Assembly (NCBI RefSeq): GCF_005144585.1
Contig: NZ_SSMQ01000080.1
Span: 1-57,642, forward strand
Reading direction: 5' to 3'
Length of the DNA: 57,642 bases
From: Polyangium fumosum
GTDB lineage: Bacteria > Myxococcota_A > Polyangia > Polyangiales > Polyangiaceae
Shown here: piece after piece, positions 8,104 through 17,198 of the stretch
Layout of the letters: each line of letters begins with the position of its first letter
Position numbering within the stretch: the stretch's first letter is position 1
Translations under genes and position numbers: made by a program
The notes under the pieces: model-generated
The model's database searches: none
What the model was told of the DNA's origin: nothing
What the model saw: the letters and a program-made list of their open reading frames with translations, nothing else

Positions 8104-10716
8104 ATGGCCGCCCCGCCCCTGCCGCTGCCGATTGCGGCGCTCGTCCGACGCGCGCGCAACGCCACGGATCCGACAAGGAAACACCTCGCGTCGTATTACG
8201 CCTGGGAGGCGAGCATCCGCCTCACGGTGGCGGCCGAGCCGCCCGCGGACGTGAGCGCGCTCGGCATGCCCTCCACGGGCCACTGGGTGAAGGCCATGCC
8301 GCCGCGGCCGGGGAGCCTCACGGATCCGGCGCTCCTCGCGCTGCACGCGCTGCTCGCGGAGGTCGGGACCGACCAGCGGCAGGCGCCGAAATCGACGAAC
8401 GCGCAGAAGCTCCTCGCGCTCCTGCCGGCGTACCGCAACAAGGTCATCGGACACGGCTCGACGCGGAACGACGCCTTCAATCAAGAGGCGGCGCGGGTCT
8501 TCCTCGAAGCGATCGAGCCCGCGTGGCGCGCCGGCGTGTTTTTCCCGACGGACAGCGTGCTCGTGTTCGTGGAGAAGGTGGAGATCGGCGCCGGGGGCGA
8601 CCGAAAGGCGCAAATCGTGCGGCTCGAAGGCCTCGCCTCCGAGCGCGAGGGCGAGGCGCAGGCGGCGGAGGACGTGCGGCCGGGCCGGGTGTACCTGCGC
8701 AAGGACGGCCATTTCGCGTCGCTCCACCCGTGGGTGCTCTTCGAGGGCGGCGAGGAGCGGGAGCGCGCGCTCTTCTTCAATGGATATCGCAACGCGGCCG
8801 AGTACCTCGATTACGCGAGCGGCGAGGTGGTGAAGAGCAAGGCGCTCGCGGCCGCGTTCCCCTCGCTCGACGCGGACGTCGCGGCGCTCGTGGGCGGTGG
8901 GGACAACCGCCCGCCCGGGCCGTCGATCCGCAAGACGCCCGCGCCGCGCCCGACCGAAGGGGAAGGGGAGGCGGAGGAAAAAGCCGCTGCGGGCGAGGTC
9001 GTGGCGGCCGTGAGCCAGGAGAAACCCGTTGTGGTCCCAAAGGCCTCGCGGCCCGCGTGGCTTTTCCCGGCGATCGGGGCCCTGGCATTGTCGCTCGGCG
9101 GGGCCGGGGTTTGGCTCGGTACGAAGGGCTCTTCGGGGACGAACCCGCCCAAGGGCGCCGTGGCGAGCGCGGCCGTGGCCGCGGCCGACGAGGAGGACAT
9201 CCCGAGGATCTCGCAGGACCCGGCCGTGCAGGCGGAGTTCCGGCGGGCGATCGAGAGCCTGCTCAAGGCGGACGTGTACGGCGCGGAGGCGGCGCTGCTC
9301 TCGGTGCGCGACAAGGCGCCGCGCGAGCCGTGGCCGCACGTGGGGCTCGGCATGACGGCCGCCCTGCAGAACCATTACGAGGACTCGACCCGGGAGTTCG
9401 ACGAGGCGGTCGCGGCCGCTCGTGGGACCACCGGCCGCGACGCGGAGCTCATCGCGATCCTCGGCATGTCGGACGAGGACGCCGCGAAGGGCCTCGCGGC
9501 ATGGGAGACGTTCAAGGCCAAGCACCCGAAGTTTTTCCTCGGGCACCTGCTCGTCGCGTATTACTTCATGCCCTATGGCACGGTGCCCGAGGGCATCGCG
9601 CGATTCGAGGCGGCGCGCGCGATCGACGGTCGGCACGCGCTCACCCACGTCCTCGCCGCGACGCATTACATGGATGCGGGGAAGTTCCCCGATGCGCTCT
9701 CCGAGGCGGGCAAAGCGTTCGATTTGCAGGGCGCTTCCCCGTGGATTATCGCGCTGCGCGGGATGGTGCGGATGCGCATGGGCGATACCGCCGCCGCGAG
9801 GGTCGATCTCGAACAGGCGATCGCCCGACGGGGTCCGTTCGCCGCGCACGTGACGTACGCGTTCGCGCTCTTGACCACGGGGAAAGCCGAGGACGAGGCG
9901 CTCTTTGCCCGCGAGCGGCAAACCCTGCTCGACACGAAAAACGTCGAGGATCGGCTGGCCTTCATGTGCACCCACCCGCTCGTGCTCCTGCGCGAAGGGC
10001 GCGCGCGGGAGGCGGACGCCTTGATCGAAGAGGCCGTCACGTTCGCCGTGGAGAAAGGCAAACAAGGCACCCTCGTCCGCTGCGTGCTCTTGCCGGCCTA
10101 TGCCGACGTGGTGCTCGGCCGCTTCGACCAGGCCGAGGCGAAATTCGCGAAGCTCTCGCGGATATGGGAGGGCTTCGGCCTCGCGAAGACCGACGAGGAG
10201 CGGGCCAAGATCATGCTGAAGGGCCTGAAGGGCATGCTCGCGCTGGAAAAAGGCGACGTCGCCCGCGCCGAGACCGAGCTCGCCGAATTGAAGCGCCTCG
10301 CGGCCGGTGGCAATGAAGAGCTCGGGTATGCCGTCGCCGTCGCGCGGAAGGAGGACGTCGTCATCCCGGACGCGCCCGAGGCGCGCGGCAAGTTCCCCCA
10401 GTTTCGCCGGAGGCACCTCCAGGCCCGCACCTTCGAGCTGCGCGGCAAGCTCGAGGAGGCCGAGCGCGTATACGAAAAGATCCTCGGCGAGCGCGAGAAA
10501 TGCGCGAAACGCGTGTTCGACATGCACCTGCTCTGCGGGCCCTACGTCGCCGACGGCCTCGTCCGGCTCGCGGAGCTCCAGCAAAAGCGGGGCGCGCACG
10601 CGGAGGCGCGCTCGACGCTCGACGCGCTCGCCGCGTTCTGGCCGCGGGCGGACGCCGATCTGGCGCCCTTCAAGCGCGCGGCCGAGGTGCGGAAGAAGCT
10701 CCCCCCGGCCAAGTGA
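8104..10716 (+). CDS. single-pass membrane protein with C-terminal TPR domain
   Basis: 870 residues from ATG 8104 (MAAPPLPLPIAAL); longer in-frame extensions would cross the microsatellite and are unlikely. The N-terminal ~290 residues are a soluble domain without a motif I recognise, followed by a Pro/Glu/Ala-rich linker. One membrane segment lies at ~320-340 (LFPAIGALALSLGGAGVWLG). From ~370 to the end helical pairs of TPR type repeat (for example WPHVGLGMTAALQNHYEDST and ALTHVLAATHYMDAGKFPDA). The arrangement resembles myxobacterial Ser/Thr kinases with TPR tails, but no kinase motifs are present. Probably a scaffold across the membrane. The gene ends in the bidirectional hairpin shared with the next gene. 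Confidence 0.85.
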   Translation: MAAPPLPLPIAALVRRARNATDPTRKHLASYYAWEASIRLTVAAEPPADVSALGMPSTGHWVKAMPPRPGSLTDPALLALHALLAEVGTDQRQAPKSTNAQKLLALLPAYRNKVIGHGSTRNDAFNQEAARVFLEAIEPAWRAGVFFPTDSVLVFVEKVEIGAGGDRKAQIVRLEGLASEREGEAQAAEDVRPGRVYLRKDGHFASLHPWVLFEGGEERERALFFNGYRNAAEYLDYASGEVVKSKALAAAFPSLDADVAALVGGGDNRPPGPSIRKTPAPRPTEGEGEAEEKAAAGEVVAAVSQEKPVVVPKASRPAWLFPAIGALALSLGGAGVWLGTKGSSGTNPPKGAVASAAVAAADEEDIPRISQDPAVQAEFRRAIESLLKADVYGAEAALLSVRDKAPREPWPHVGLGMTAALQNHYEDSTREFDEAVAAARGTTGRDAELIAILGMSDEDAAKGLAAWETFKAKHPKFFLGHLLVAYYFMPYGTVPEGIARFEAARAIDGRHALTHVLAATHYMDAGKFPDALSEAGKAFDLQGASPWIIALRGMVRMRMGDTAAARVDLEQAIARRGPFAAHVTYAFALLTTGKAEDEALFARERQTLLDTKNVEDRLAFMCTHPLVLLREGRAREADALIEEAVTFAVEKGKQGTLVRCVLLPAYADVVLGRFDQAEAKFAKLSRIWEGFGLAKTDEERAKIMLKGLKGMLALEKGDVARAETELAELKRLAAGGNEELGYAVAVARKEDVVIPDAPEARGKFPQFRRRHLQARTFELRGKLEEAERVYEKILGEREKCAKRVFDMHLLCGPYVADGLVRLAELQQKRGAHAEARSTLDALAAFWPRADADLAPFKRAAEVRKKLPPAK

Positions 10717-10746
10717 GCGTATTGACGCGCGGGCGCGTCAATACGC
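10717..10746. terminator. bidirectional hairpin between convergent genes
   Basis: GCGTATTGACGCGC (10717-10730) and its exact reverse complement (10733-10746) are separated by GG. It begins right after the TPR gene's TGA and includes the last three codons and stop of the convergent lipoprotein gene. A perfect 14-bp stem at a convergent junction fits a two-way transcription stop, though no U-tract follows. Confidence 0.65.
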
Positions 10747-11595
10747 GCAGAGCGGGTCGTGGGGAGGGCAGTGTTTTTTCGGTTTGCCCCCGTCTTTCCC
10801 GGGCGTCGCGCCCCGCGCCGGCGCGTCGCTGTCGACGCCGCCGACGAAACCCTCGGCGTCTTCGGGCTTGGCCTCCCCTCGCGGGATCGGCTTCGGCGGC
10901 CTCTGGAGCTCGATCCTGCGGGCGTCGTCGTCTCCCAGGCGCAGCGCCACGAGGTCCATCGATACGAGCGCGCCGCAGCCCGCGGGCGGCGTCGTCGCAT
11001 TCGCCTCGCCCTTTGCGCAGGCCGCCGCGTCGCCGGCCTTTTCCACCGTCGCGCCGGACGCCTCGGCCACCTCGAAGGCGCCGACCGTGTAGGCGCGGAC
11101 GACGTGCGTCGCCTCTTTGCACGCTTGCGTGGCCTCAGGGCTCGCGGTCGCGCCGACGAACGTGAATCGCCCCGCCTGCGCCACCTTCACGTGGACCACG
11201 CGGCCGCCGCCCATGACGACGCCGAGCCGGCCCTTGCCGAGCGGCACCTCGCGCGTGACGTCCGCCTCGCTCGACAAGGTGAACGAACCCTCCTCGGGCG
11301 CGGCCGTGTACTGCGCCGAGGCGCGGAGCTCGCACGCCGGGACGACCACGAGCTTGCACCCTTCGAGCTTCACGGCGACGGGCCCTTCTTCGAGCCGCTT
11401 CTCCAGCGCCTCGCGCTCGGCGGCGGGCATCGCCACGGCGCGCTGGCGCGCGGGTTCGTCCGGGAGCGGGCTGCACGCGGCCTCCTCCGCGTGCGGCGGC
11501 CCCATCGGCGCGGGCGCGGCGTGCTCCTGCGCCGCGCCGCACCCGGCGAGGAGGACGAGGGGAATCGTGGCGACGAGGAGCGAGAAGATCCGCAC
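10738..11595 (-). CDS. lipoprotein of unknown function
   Basis: 285 residues from a GTG start. The N-terminus is a lipoprotein signal (MRIFSLLVATIPLVLLAGC, lipobox LAGC, lipidated Cys19). The body has regularly spaced cysteines and a Lys/Val/Thr-rich beta pattern, with no enzyme motif. The C-terminal ~40 residues are charged and Pro-rich. It follows the von Willebrand-type lipoprotein gene in the same direction after 42 bases, so the two may be co-transcribed. Outer-membrane or periplasmic location is inferred from the lipobox. Confidence 0.8.
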   Translation of the reverse strand: MRIFSLLVATIPLVLLAGCGAAQEHAAPAPMGPPHAEEAACSPLPDEPARQRAVAMPAAEREALEKRLEEGPVAVKLEGCKLVVVPACELRASAQYTAAPEEGSFTLSSEADVTREVPLGKGRLGVVMGGGRVVHVKVAQAGRFTFVGATASPEATQACKEATHVVRAYTVGAFEVAEASGATVEKAGDAAACAKGEANATTPPAGCGALVSMDLVALRLGDDDARRIELQRPPKPIPRGEAKPEDAEGFVGGVDSDAPARGATPGKDGGKPKKHCPPHDPLCAY

Positions 11596-11637
11596 AGGCG
11601 GACCGTATCAGGGCCCGCGCGGCGGCTCAAGGCCGAC

Positions 11638-13974
11638 TCAATACGCGGGGCAGGACAAGAACATGGTGGCAGGGGAGGTGAACGCCTCGTCGCCGGTGAT
11701 GCGGATTCGCCTTTTTTGGGTTTCCGGGCAGGCCGAGACGAGCTCCGGGTTTCCCACGGGCGGCGATGCCGTGGCGTCGACGTAACACCATCGGTGGACG
11801 GGATTCCCCTGGGCGAGCGGCGGATCGGAGACGTCCTCCTGGCAAGCCGTCCGTGCCGTGCCCTCCTCGGCCTGCATGACCATGCAGAAGCAATCCCACT
11901 GCGCGCTCGCCGCGAGGGGATCGCTCTGGATGCGGGGGAGGAGCGAGGCGTGCTCCGGCGGGATGGCGAGCCGTCCCTTCGTCGAATCACACGTGCACAT
12001 GCCGCCTTGCACGTTCCGCGCCTCGATCAGCACGCACGGCAGGCCGCCTTCCTCGTCGGTTTCGAGGCTCCGGGGCAGGCAGGCCTCGTCGAAGCTCGTC
12101 GTCATTTGCTCGCGGAGCGCCGCGAGGGCCGGGCGATACCCGGCGCTGGGCCCACCCGTCGTCTCGATGCTGGCCGGACAAACCGAGGCCACGACGGCCT
12201 GCTCTTCGAGGCCTCGCAGCACCGCGAGCTGCCGGAGGCTGGGATACGCCTTCGCGCGGACCTGCAACGTGGGCGCGCCGCCGCTCGCCGGATTGCCCGC
12301 GCAGAGGGGACTGTCGTTCTCGGTCGCCTTGCAATCACAAGCGGCGAGGTTTTCGTCGGTGCAGTCGCGCTCCTGCCCCGCCGGCAGAGGGAAAATGCAC
12401 GCGTATTGCAGGTCGTCGCCGGCGATCGTCCGCTCGTGCCCGTTGATCGGGTTTTCCGCTGGCGCATTGGCGTCGACCAGGACGTCGCCCGTGATCGGGT
12501 TCGTCCCCGCGCGCTTCGCGACGGACTCGATCATCAGCGGATCGAGCGGCTGCAGGGGGATCGTGGGGTCCCCGAGGATCACGTTCCAGGTCGTGGCGCC
12601 GGTCGCGTCGATCGGCGCCGCGAGCTCCGCCGCGTCCTTCAAGCCCTTTCCGAGGTCCGACGGATCCCGGGCGACGTCCTGCCAGGGCACGCCGACGATC
12701 CCGGCGAGGAAGACATGACGTGGTTCGCGGGTTTGTCGGGTGTCGTCATTTGGATCGGGGTCCGTGAAGAGGGGGTTCGGGACGATGTTCCCCGCGCGGT
12801 CCTGGATTTCGGGCGACGTGAAGGCCTGCACGTATCGATCGACCGGATAGAGGAAATCAATGCCGAAGCGGCGTTTCTGATCCCAGCACCGGAGGTTGGG
12901 GTCGTCCTCCTCGGGCGTGAGCCGCGCGGGGTTGCCGTCGGGGCCTTCACACGTGGGATCTGCGGGGCAACTGCCCGGGTCCTGGCCGCAGGATTTGCAA
13001 CACGGATCGCGCGGATCGAGCGCGCATTCCTTCCGCGCGCGCGGAAGCCGCACGTCCGTCCCGTCGTCCTGTTTTCCCATTCCGACGTAATAAAACTGCC
13101 CGTATTCCTTGATGGAGCAATCGTTCTCGTCGGAGAGCATCACGATCGCGAGCATCGAGTCGGGCCGCAGGAAGGCCGCGCGTTGCTGGAGGAGCGCCGT
13201 GTCCTCGCCCTCGGGCGTCGCGCGGTGGTTGATGACGGAGATCGACGCGTAGGGCTCGGGATCGACGAGGAAACGGTACACGCTTTCGAGCTGCGATTCG
13301 TATTCGCAGCCGAGCGGCCCAACGCCGGCCACCATGTCCCGCAAGGACCCGCCGAGCGCGACGAGGTCGTGTTCACCGGCCGGCGTGAGCGATTGCGTCG
13401 GATCCCAGGCCAGAAAACCCCGGTTTTCATGGGTCGGCGCCGCGGCATCGCCGCAGGGATCGAGGCGCGCGACAAGGTGGCCTTTGTCGTTGTTCGTCGT
13501 GTTCGCCTTGCCCGCGCACGCTTTTTCGTCGGGCACGAGGTCGGGGCAACTGTCTGCGCCGTGGCCGCCGAGGCTCGAGCTGAGCACGCCGATATGGATG
13601 TCGAGCACGGGAGGCATCACGCGCCGGGTGCCCGCCGGGCAAAGATCGAGAGGATGCTCCGGCTGCTGCATGGCCGTGATGCCTTTGTCATCCACGCAAG
13701 GCGGGTTCACGAGGCCGAGGACGAGGTCGGGCACCGCGCTCGCGAGCAGGGCTTGTTTGTCGGCCATCGAGCGCGAATTGTCGAGCGCGAGCAGGAGGTC
13801 GATCTTTTCAATGGGGGACGCCGCGAGCCGAGCGATCCAGGGTTCGGAGGGGCAGTCCGGCCCTTCGCATGCGACGGGCGTCACCGCGTCGACGCAACCG
13901 ACGAGGCCGGACGCGACGAGGAGGAAGGAAGGCGCGACGAAAGCGAGCGAGGTACGGGAAGGGCGAGACCGCAT
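11638..13974 (-). CDS. lipoprotein with von Willebrand factor A-like domain
   Basis: 778 residues. The lipoprotein signal ends LVGC (Cys27). IDLLLALDNSRSM (Asp65, Ser67, Ser69) is a MIDAS metal site (DxSxS) opening a VWA-type fold, followed by a long insert rich in Cys, Pro, Asp and Gly. About thirty cysteines are spread through the chain, implying an extracytoplasmic, disulfide-rich protein. Such proteins are numerous in Polyangia and are usually thought to be surface adhesion or scaffold proteins; no direct partner is visible. It lies between a surface stalk protein upstream and a lipoprotein downstream on the same strand. Confidence 0.8.
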   Translation of the reverse strand: MRSRPSRTSLAFVAPSFLLVASGLVGCVDAVTPVACEGPDCPSEPWIARLAASPIEKIDLLLALDNSRSMADKQALLASAVPDLVLGLVNPPCVDDKGITAMQQPEHPLDLCPAGTRRVMPPVLDIHIGVLSSSLGGHGADSCPDLVPDEKACAGKANTTNNDKGHLVARLDPCGDAAAPTHENRGFLAWDPTQSLTPAGEHDLVALGGSLRDMVAGVGPLGCEYESQLESVYRFLVDPEPYASISVINHRATPEGEDTALLQQRAAFLRPDSMLAIVMLSDENDCSIKEYGQFYYVGMGKQDDGTDVRLPRARKECALDPRDPCCKSCGQDPGSCPADPTCEGPDGNPARLTPEEDDPNLRCWDQKRRFGIDFLYPVDRYVQAFTSPEIQDRAGNIVPNPLFTDPDPNDDTRQTREPRHVFLAGIVGVPWQDVARDPSDLGKGLKDAAELAAPIDATGATTWNVILGDPTIPLQPLDPLMIESVAKRAGTNPITGDVLVDANAPAENPINGHERTIAGDDLQYACIFPLPAGQERDCTDENLAACDCKATENDSPLCAGNPASGGAPTLQVRAKAYPSLRQLAVLRGLEEQAVVASVCPASIETTGGPSAGYRPALAALREQMTTSFDEACLPRSLETDEEGGLPCVLIEARNVQGGMCTCDSTKGRLAIPPEHASLLPRIQSDPLAASAQWDCFCMVMQAEEGTARTACQEDVSDPPLAQGNPVHRWCYVDATASPPVGNPELVSACPETQKRRIRITGDEAFTSPATMFLSCPAY

Positions 13975-14073
13975 ATGTCCTCCGCGGGCGCCGTGGGCCG
14001 GTCATTCGACCCACGGCAAACCTGGATGGTGTGGCAATCGATATGCCAACCCGCGGAGGCGGTCCGGCGAGGA

Positions 14074-15888
14074 CTATCGGCCGCGGCGCCGCGCGCCCCG
14101 GAGCGCAGCGAGCGCGAGGAGCCCGAACGCCGCGGTCGCGCCGCCCGCAGGAGCCGTTTGTCCCGGCACGGAGCAATCGCAGCTCCCGGACTCGCCGACA
14201 CCGCCGTCGCTGCCGCCCGCGGCCGCGCCGCCCGCACCGCCGGCACCACCTGCGTCACCACCCGCGTCACCGCCTGCGCCCCCTGCGCCGCCCGCGCCGC
14301 CCGCGCCGCCTGCGCCCCCTGCGCCGCCCGCGCCGCCGCCGCCCGCGTACTGGACGAGCTTCGATTGCGAGAACGACTCCGTCACGAGCGGTTTGTTGGG
14401 GCAAACCTCGAAGCCGTAGCCCCACTTCGCCTTGAGGAAGTAACCCGCGAGCTGCGGCGCGCTCTTCACTTCGAGGTCGAGCGTCACCGATTTCGTCTTG
14501 CCGGCCGGCAGATCCCCGACCGGCACGCCGGCCGTGAGCTTCGCGCCGTCAACGGGGTTGCCAGAGGCGTCACCGGGGGTGCCGTCGACCGCGAACGACA
14601 CGATGCCGAGGCTCGCATCCAGCGGGAGCGAAAAGTCGATCTGCTCGGCCGCGACGTCGCCGTTGTTTGCGAGGATCGCCGTGACCGTGAAGGTGTCGCC
14701 GAGCGAGACCGAGCTCGGCGCGTCGATGACGCTGCTCGCCACGCCCTTGAAATTCGGCGCATTCACGTCGATGGAGAACGCCGCGAGGATCGGGGCATAC
14801 GAGTCGCCCGTCGTGAGCGTGCGGATGACGGCCGAGCTCTGCCCATTCTGGAGCTGCTCGTCCACCGAGCTCAAGGGCACCGTGGTCACGTCCCAGCCCT
14901 GGCGGCCGCCGCTCACGTTCTTGCCGCCGGCCGCGTCCTGGTTCCGATCGCCGAACGTGCCCTGCGTGTCGAGGTTGCCGTCTCCGTCGTTGATCTGCGA
15001 GCTGAAGAAATTGTCCGAGGGATTGTTCGGCCCCGAAAGGTTCTTGAACGGCCCGGCCGCCGTGGGCGCGATGCGGAGCTGATCGCCGACGAAGTTCGCG
15101 TCGCCCTCGATCGCGCTCACGATGACGGCGCCCTCGACGACGCCCGCCGGCGGCGCGCAGAAGCCGCTCACCGTGTAGTCCTGGGTCGTGTTCTCATCGA
15201 CGAACGAGCCGCCCACGAAGATGCTGAGGTTGCGCATGGGGACGCCCTCGTCGCGGTAGGCGACGACGAGCGTCCAGCCCGCGGCGCTCAAGTTGTTGAT
15301 CGCGGTCGTCTGCGTGGCCGGGACGCCGGAGACCTCGTACGTGCCCTTGCCCGCCTGCTTGACGAAATCCGTCACGTCCGCCGAGCGCATGTAATAACGG
15401 ACCGCGAAGCCCGAGGCGGCCGTCTCGTTCATCGTGAGCGCCGTCGCGGGGTCGGGCGTGACCATCATCGTCGCGCCGTTTGCCGCGATGGTGACGGCGG
15501 TCTCGAGCATCGACGTGACGTTCTCCCCACCATAGTCGTAGCTGCCGCCCCAGAGCAGCTCCGCGTAGAGCACCTCGGCCTCGGGGAGCGTGAGCACGGC
15601 GCTCGACCCATTCATCTTCCAGTCCGCTGTGGTGCCCATCGGCCAGGGGTTCTGCGGGTCCGTGGGGGGCTCGTCGACCGTATTGCCGAGGGAGGTGAAC
15701 GTGCCGATGGAGTCGCGCTCTCCCGGGCCGTTCGCATTGGTGGCCTTGCTCAGGCCGAGCGCGTTGCCCGTGCCAGCGATTCCGCCCGGCACCGTCGCGG
15801 TGAAGCGGAGCTGTTGCGCGGACGCGGACGACGCAGGGGCGAGCGCCGCGCAGGTGAATGCAAGGAGGAGAGGTGCACGAAGCTTCAT
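14074..15888 (-). CDS. surface protein with Gly-Gly-Ala stalk and MYXO-CTERM-like sorting tail
   Basis: 604 residues. A signal peptide (MKLRAPLLLAFTCAALAPASSASA) precedes a beta-rich ectodomain: ~30-400 without a familiar enzyme motif, ~415-510 an immunoglobulin-like repeat (SVSLGDTFTVTAILANNGDV). A run of Gly-Gly-Ala/Asp triplets forms a flexible stalk at ~525-560. The tail has a Cys-x-Cys (SCDCSVPG), a short hydrophobic helix (ATAAFGLLALAAL) and ends RGARRRGR, the layout of MYXO-CTERM signals processed by myxosortase for surface anchoring. Overall layout recalls AgmC-like proteins of myxobacteria, but I cannot confirm homology. Confidence 0.8.
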   Translation of the reverse strand: MKLRAPLLLAFTCAALAPASSASAQQLRFTATVPGGIAGTGNALGLSKATNANGPGERDSIGTFTSLGNTVDEPPTDPQNPWPMGTTADWKMNGSSAVLTLPEAEVLYAELLWGGSYDYGGENVTSMLETAVTIAANGATMMVTPDPATALTMNETAASGFAVRYYMRSADVTDFVKQAGKGTYEVSGVPATQTTAINNLSAAGWTLVVAYRDEGVPMRNLSIFVGGSFVDENTTQDYTVSGFCAPPAGVVEGAVIVSAIEGDANFVGDQLRIAPTAAGPFKNLSGPNNPSDNFFSSQINDGDGNLDTQGTFGDRNQDAAGGKNVSGGRQGWDVTTVPLSSVDEQLQNGQSSAVIRTLTTGDSYAPILAAFSIDVNAPNFKGVASSVIDAPSSVSLGDTFTVTAILANNGDVAAEQIDFSLPLDASLGIVSFAVDGTPGDASGNPVDGAKLTAGVPVGDLPAGKTKSVTLDLEVKSAPQLAGYFLKAKWGYGFEVCPNKPLVTESFSQSKLVQYAGGGGAGGAGGAGGAGGAGGAGGAGGDAGGDAGGAGGAGGAAAGGSDGGVGESGSCDCSVPGQTAPAGGATAAFGLLALAALRGARRRGR

Positions 15889-15949
15889 GGAACCATGGCT
15901 AACCCGGGGGCGCGTGAGGGTCAAATCCTGTATTCTAGCGTCGAGCGGC

Positions 15950-16375
15950 ATGCAGACCCGGACGACGTACGGCGTTAGCGAGATGATCATCGAGCCGCCG
16001 GACACGGTCGTGATCAAGCCGCGTGGGGACTTCGACGGCGCGATCGCGGCCGCGATGATGGAGGCGCTCGTCACCTGGGCGCGAGATCGCCCCTTTGTGC
16101 TCCTGCGCATGGATCTGACGTACGTCGGAGCGATCTCGCCGGCGGCGCGGCACGCGCTCACTTCGAACGGGCACCGGCTGCCGCCGCGCGCGCTCGCGAT
16201 CCACGGCGGGAGTTTCACGGTGCGCGTGCTCTCGCAGATGATGGACCGGGCGAGCTGGCTCCGCGGCAGTCGCAATCGCTGGGTATGGCATGCGCCCGAC
16301 GAGGCGACCGCGCGGGCGTGGCTCGACGAGAAACGGAAGGTGCTCGCGGCGGGCGTCCGTCCCGCCGAACGGTAA
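15950..16375 (+). CDS. STAS-like small protein
   Basis: 141 residues from ATG 15950; an ATG at 15983 is also possible. IIEPPDTVVIKPRGDFDGAI, a central helix, then VLLRMDLTYVGAISPAARHA follows the beta-alpha pattern of a minimal STAS domain, as in myxobacterial anti-sigma-antagonist-like proteins. The threonine/serine usually phosphorylated in SpoIIAA is not clear. It is divergent from the surface-protein gene with 61 bases between starts. Could act with the PAS-STAS system at 5.7-7.3 kb; that is a guess. Confidence 0.6.
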   Translation: MQTRTTYGVSEMIIEPPDTVVIKPRGDFDGAIAAAMMEALVTWARDRPFVLLRMDLTYVGAISPAARHALTSNGHRLPPRALAIHGGSFTVRVLSQMMDRASWLRGSRNRWVWHAPDEATARAWLDEKRKVLAAGVRPAER

Positions 16376-16467
16376 TGGCTGGCATCCCGCTTGCCCCAGC
16401 CAGGACGGAGCGAGGTTCGGCTGTGCAAATGGGAACCAGGTGGGCGACGCCGGGCAGGAGCCGTCGA

Positions 16468-17136
16468 ATGGGTCTTTTCGCGCGCCTCGCGGCGCTGTGC
16501 GTGGCCCTCGTGTTCGTCGCGGGCTGCGGCGGGGCGACGATCGGGGCCACGGTGCCGCTCGGCTATGGCTCGGTGTACGGATACTCCGTCGTCGGCGCGG
16601 GTGGCGTCCCGTACGACATTTACGATTACCCGAGCTACTACTGGAACGGGAACTACGCCTATCTCGTCGGTTCGTCCTGGTATTATCCAATGGGCGGCGG
16701 CTGGGTGGTCTTCCAGGACGAGCCCTGGGATCTCTACCAGTACCGGAGATCCATGCCGGTCCAGGTCGCGCCGCCGGCCGTGCAATATCCCGCCTATCCG
16801 GCCTACCGCACGAGCCCTGCCTATCGCACCCCGGCCTATCGTACGTATCCCGCGTACCGGACGCCCGTGCAGGTAGCGCCTCCGGCTTTGCGAACGCCCG
16901 CCGAGGTCGCGCCGCCCGTGCAAGTCGCGCCGCCCGCGCACCTGGACAGGCCGACGCAAGTCGCGCCGCCCGTGCAAGTCGCGCCGCCGGCCCCGCGCGG
17001 GGAGACCTACCGCAGGAGCGAGCCGCCTCCGCCCGACGTGATCCACAGCCCCGCGCCGGGAGGAACACGTCTGCCCTCGGCGCCGCCTTCGCGTGGCAGG
17101 GCCGTGCAATCGGCGCCGCCTGCGCCGAGGCGGTAG
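16468..17136 (+). CDS. lipoprotein with Tyr/Pro-rich repeat tail
   Basis: 222 residues. The ATG at 16468 is preceded by GGCAGGAG and gives a good lipoprotein signal (MGLFARLAALCVALVFVAGC). Residues ~20-90 are rich in Tyr/Gly/Trp. From ~95 the chain becomes repeats of PAYRT and then of VQVAPPA, ending in a Pro/Arg-rich stretch. Low-complexity Pro/Tyr tails of this sort are typical of cell-envelope spacers. No catalytic motif. The short repeats in the DNA are prone to length change. Confidence 0.75.
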   Translation: MGLFARLAALCVALVFVAGCGGATIGATVPLGYGSVYGYSVVGAGGVPYDIYDYPSYYWNGNYAYLVGSSWYYPMGGGWVVFQDEPWDLYQYRRSMPVQVAPPAVQYPAYPAYRTSPAYRTPAYRTYPAYRTPVQVAPPALRTPAEVAPPVQVAPPAHLDRPTQVAPPVQVAPPAPRGETYRRSEPPPPDVIHSPAPGGTRLPSAPPSRGRAVQSAPPAPRR

Positions 17137-17198
17137 CGGTCCTTTCGTATCGCGGCGCGGGGAGGTGGTGGTAGCATCGCGCGGCTTTCGGGCCGACC

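Noticed and set aside
15889-15949. A TTGACC-based promoter for the surface protein gene
   Set aside because: The -10 partner is very poor and would place the start inside the first codons.
10759-15978. A continuous 1739-codon open frame on the plus strand
   Set aside because: It is antisense to three minus-strand genes with signal peptides and motifs, and its product is Arg/Ala/Gly-rich without domains, as expected from high GC third positions.
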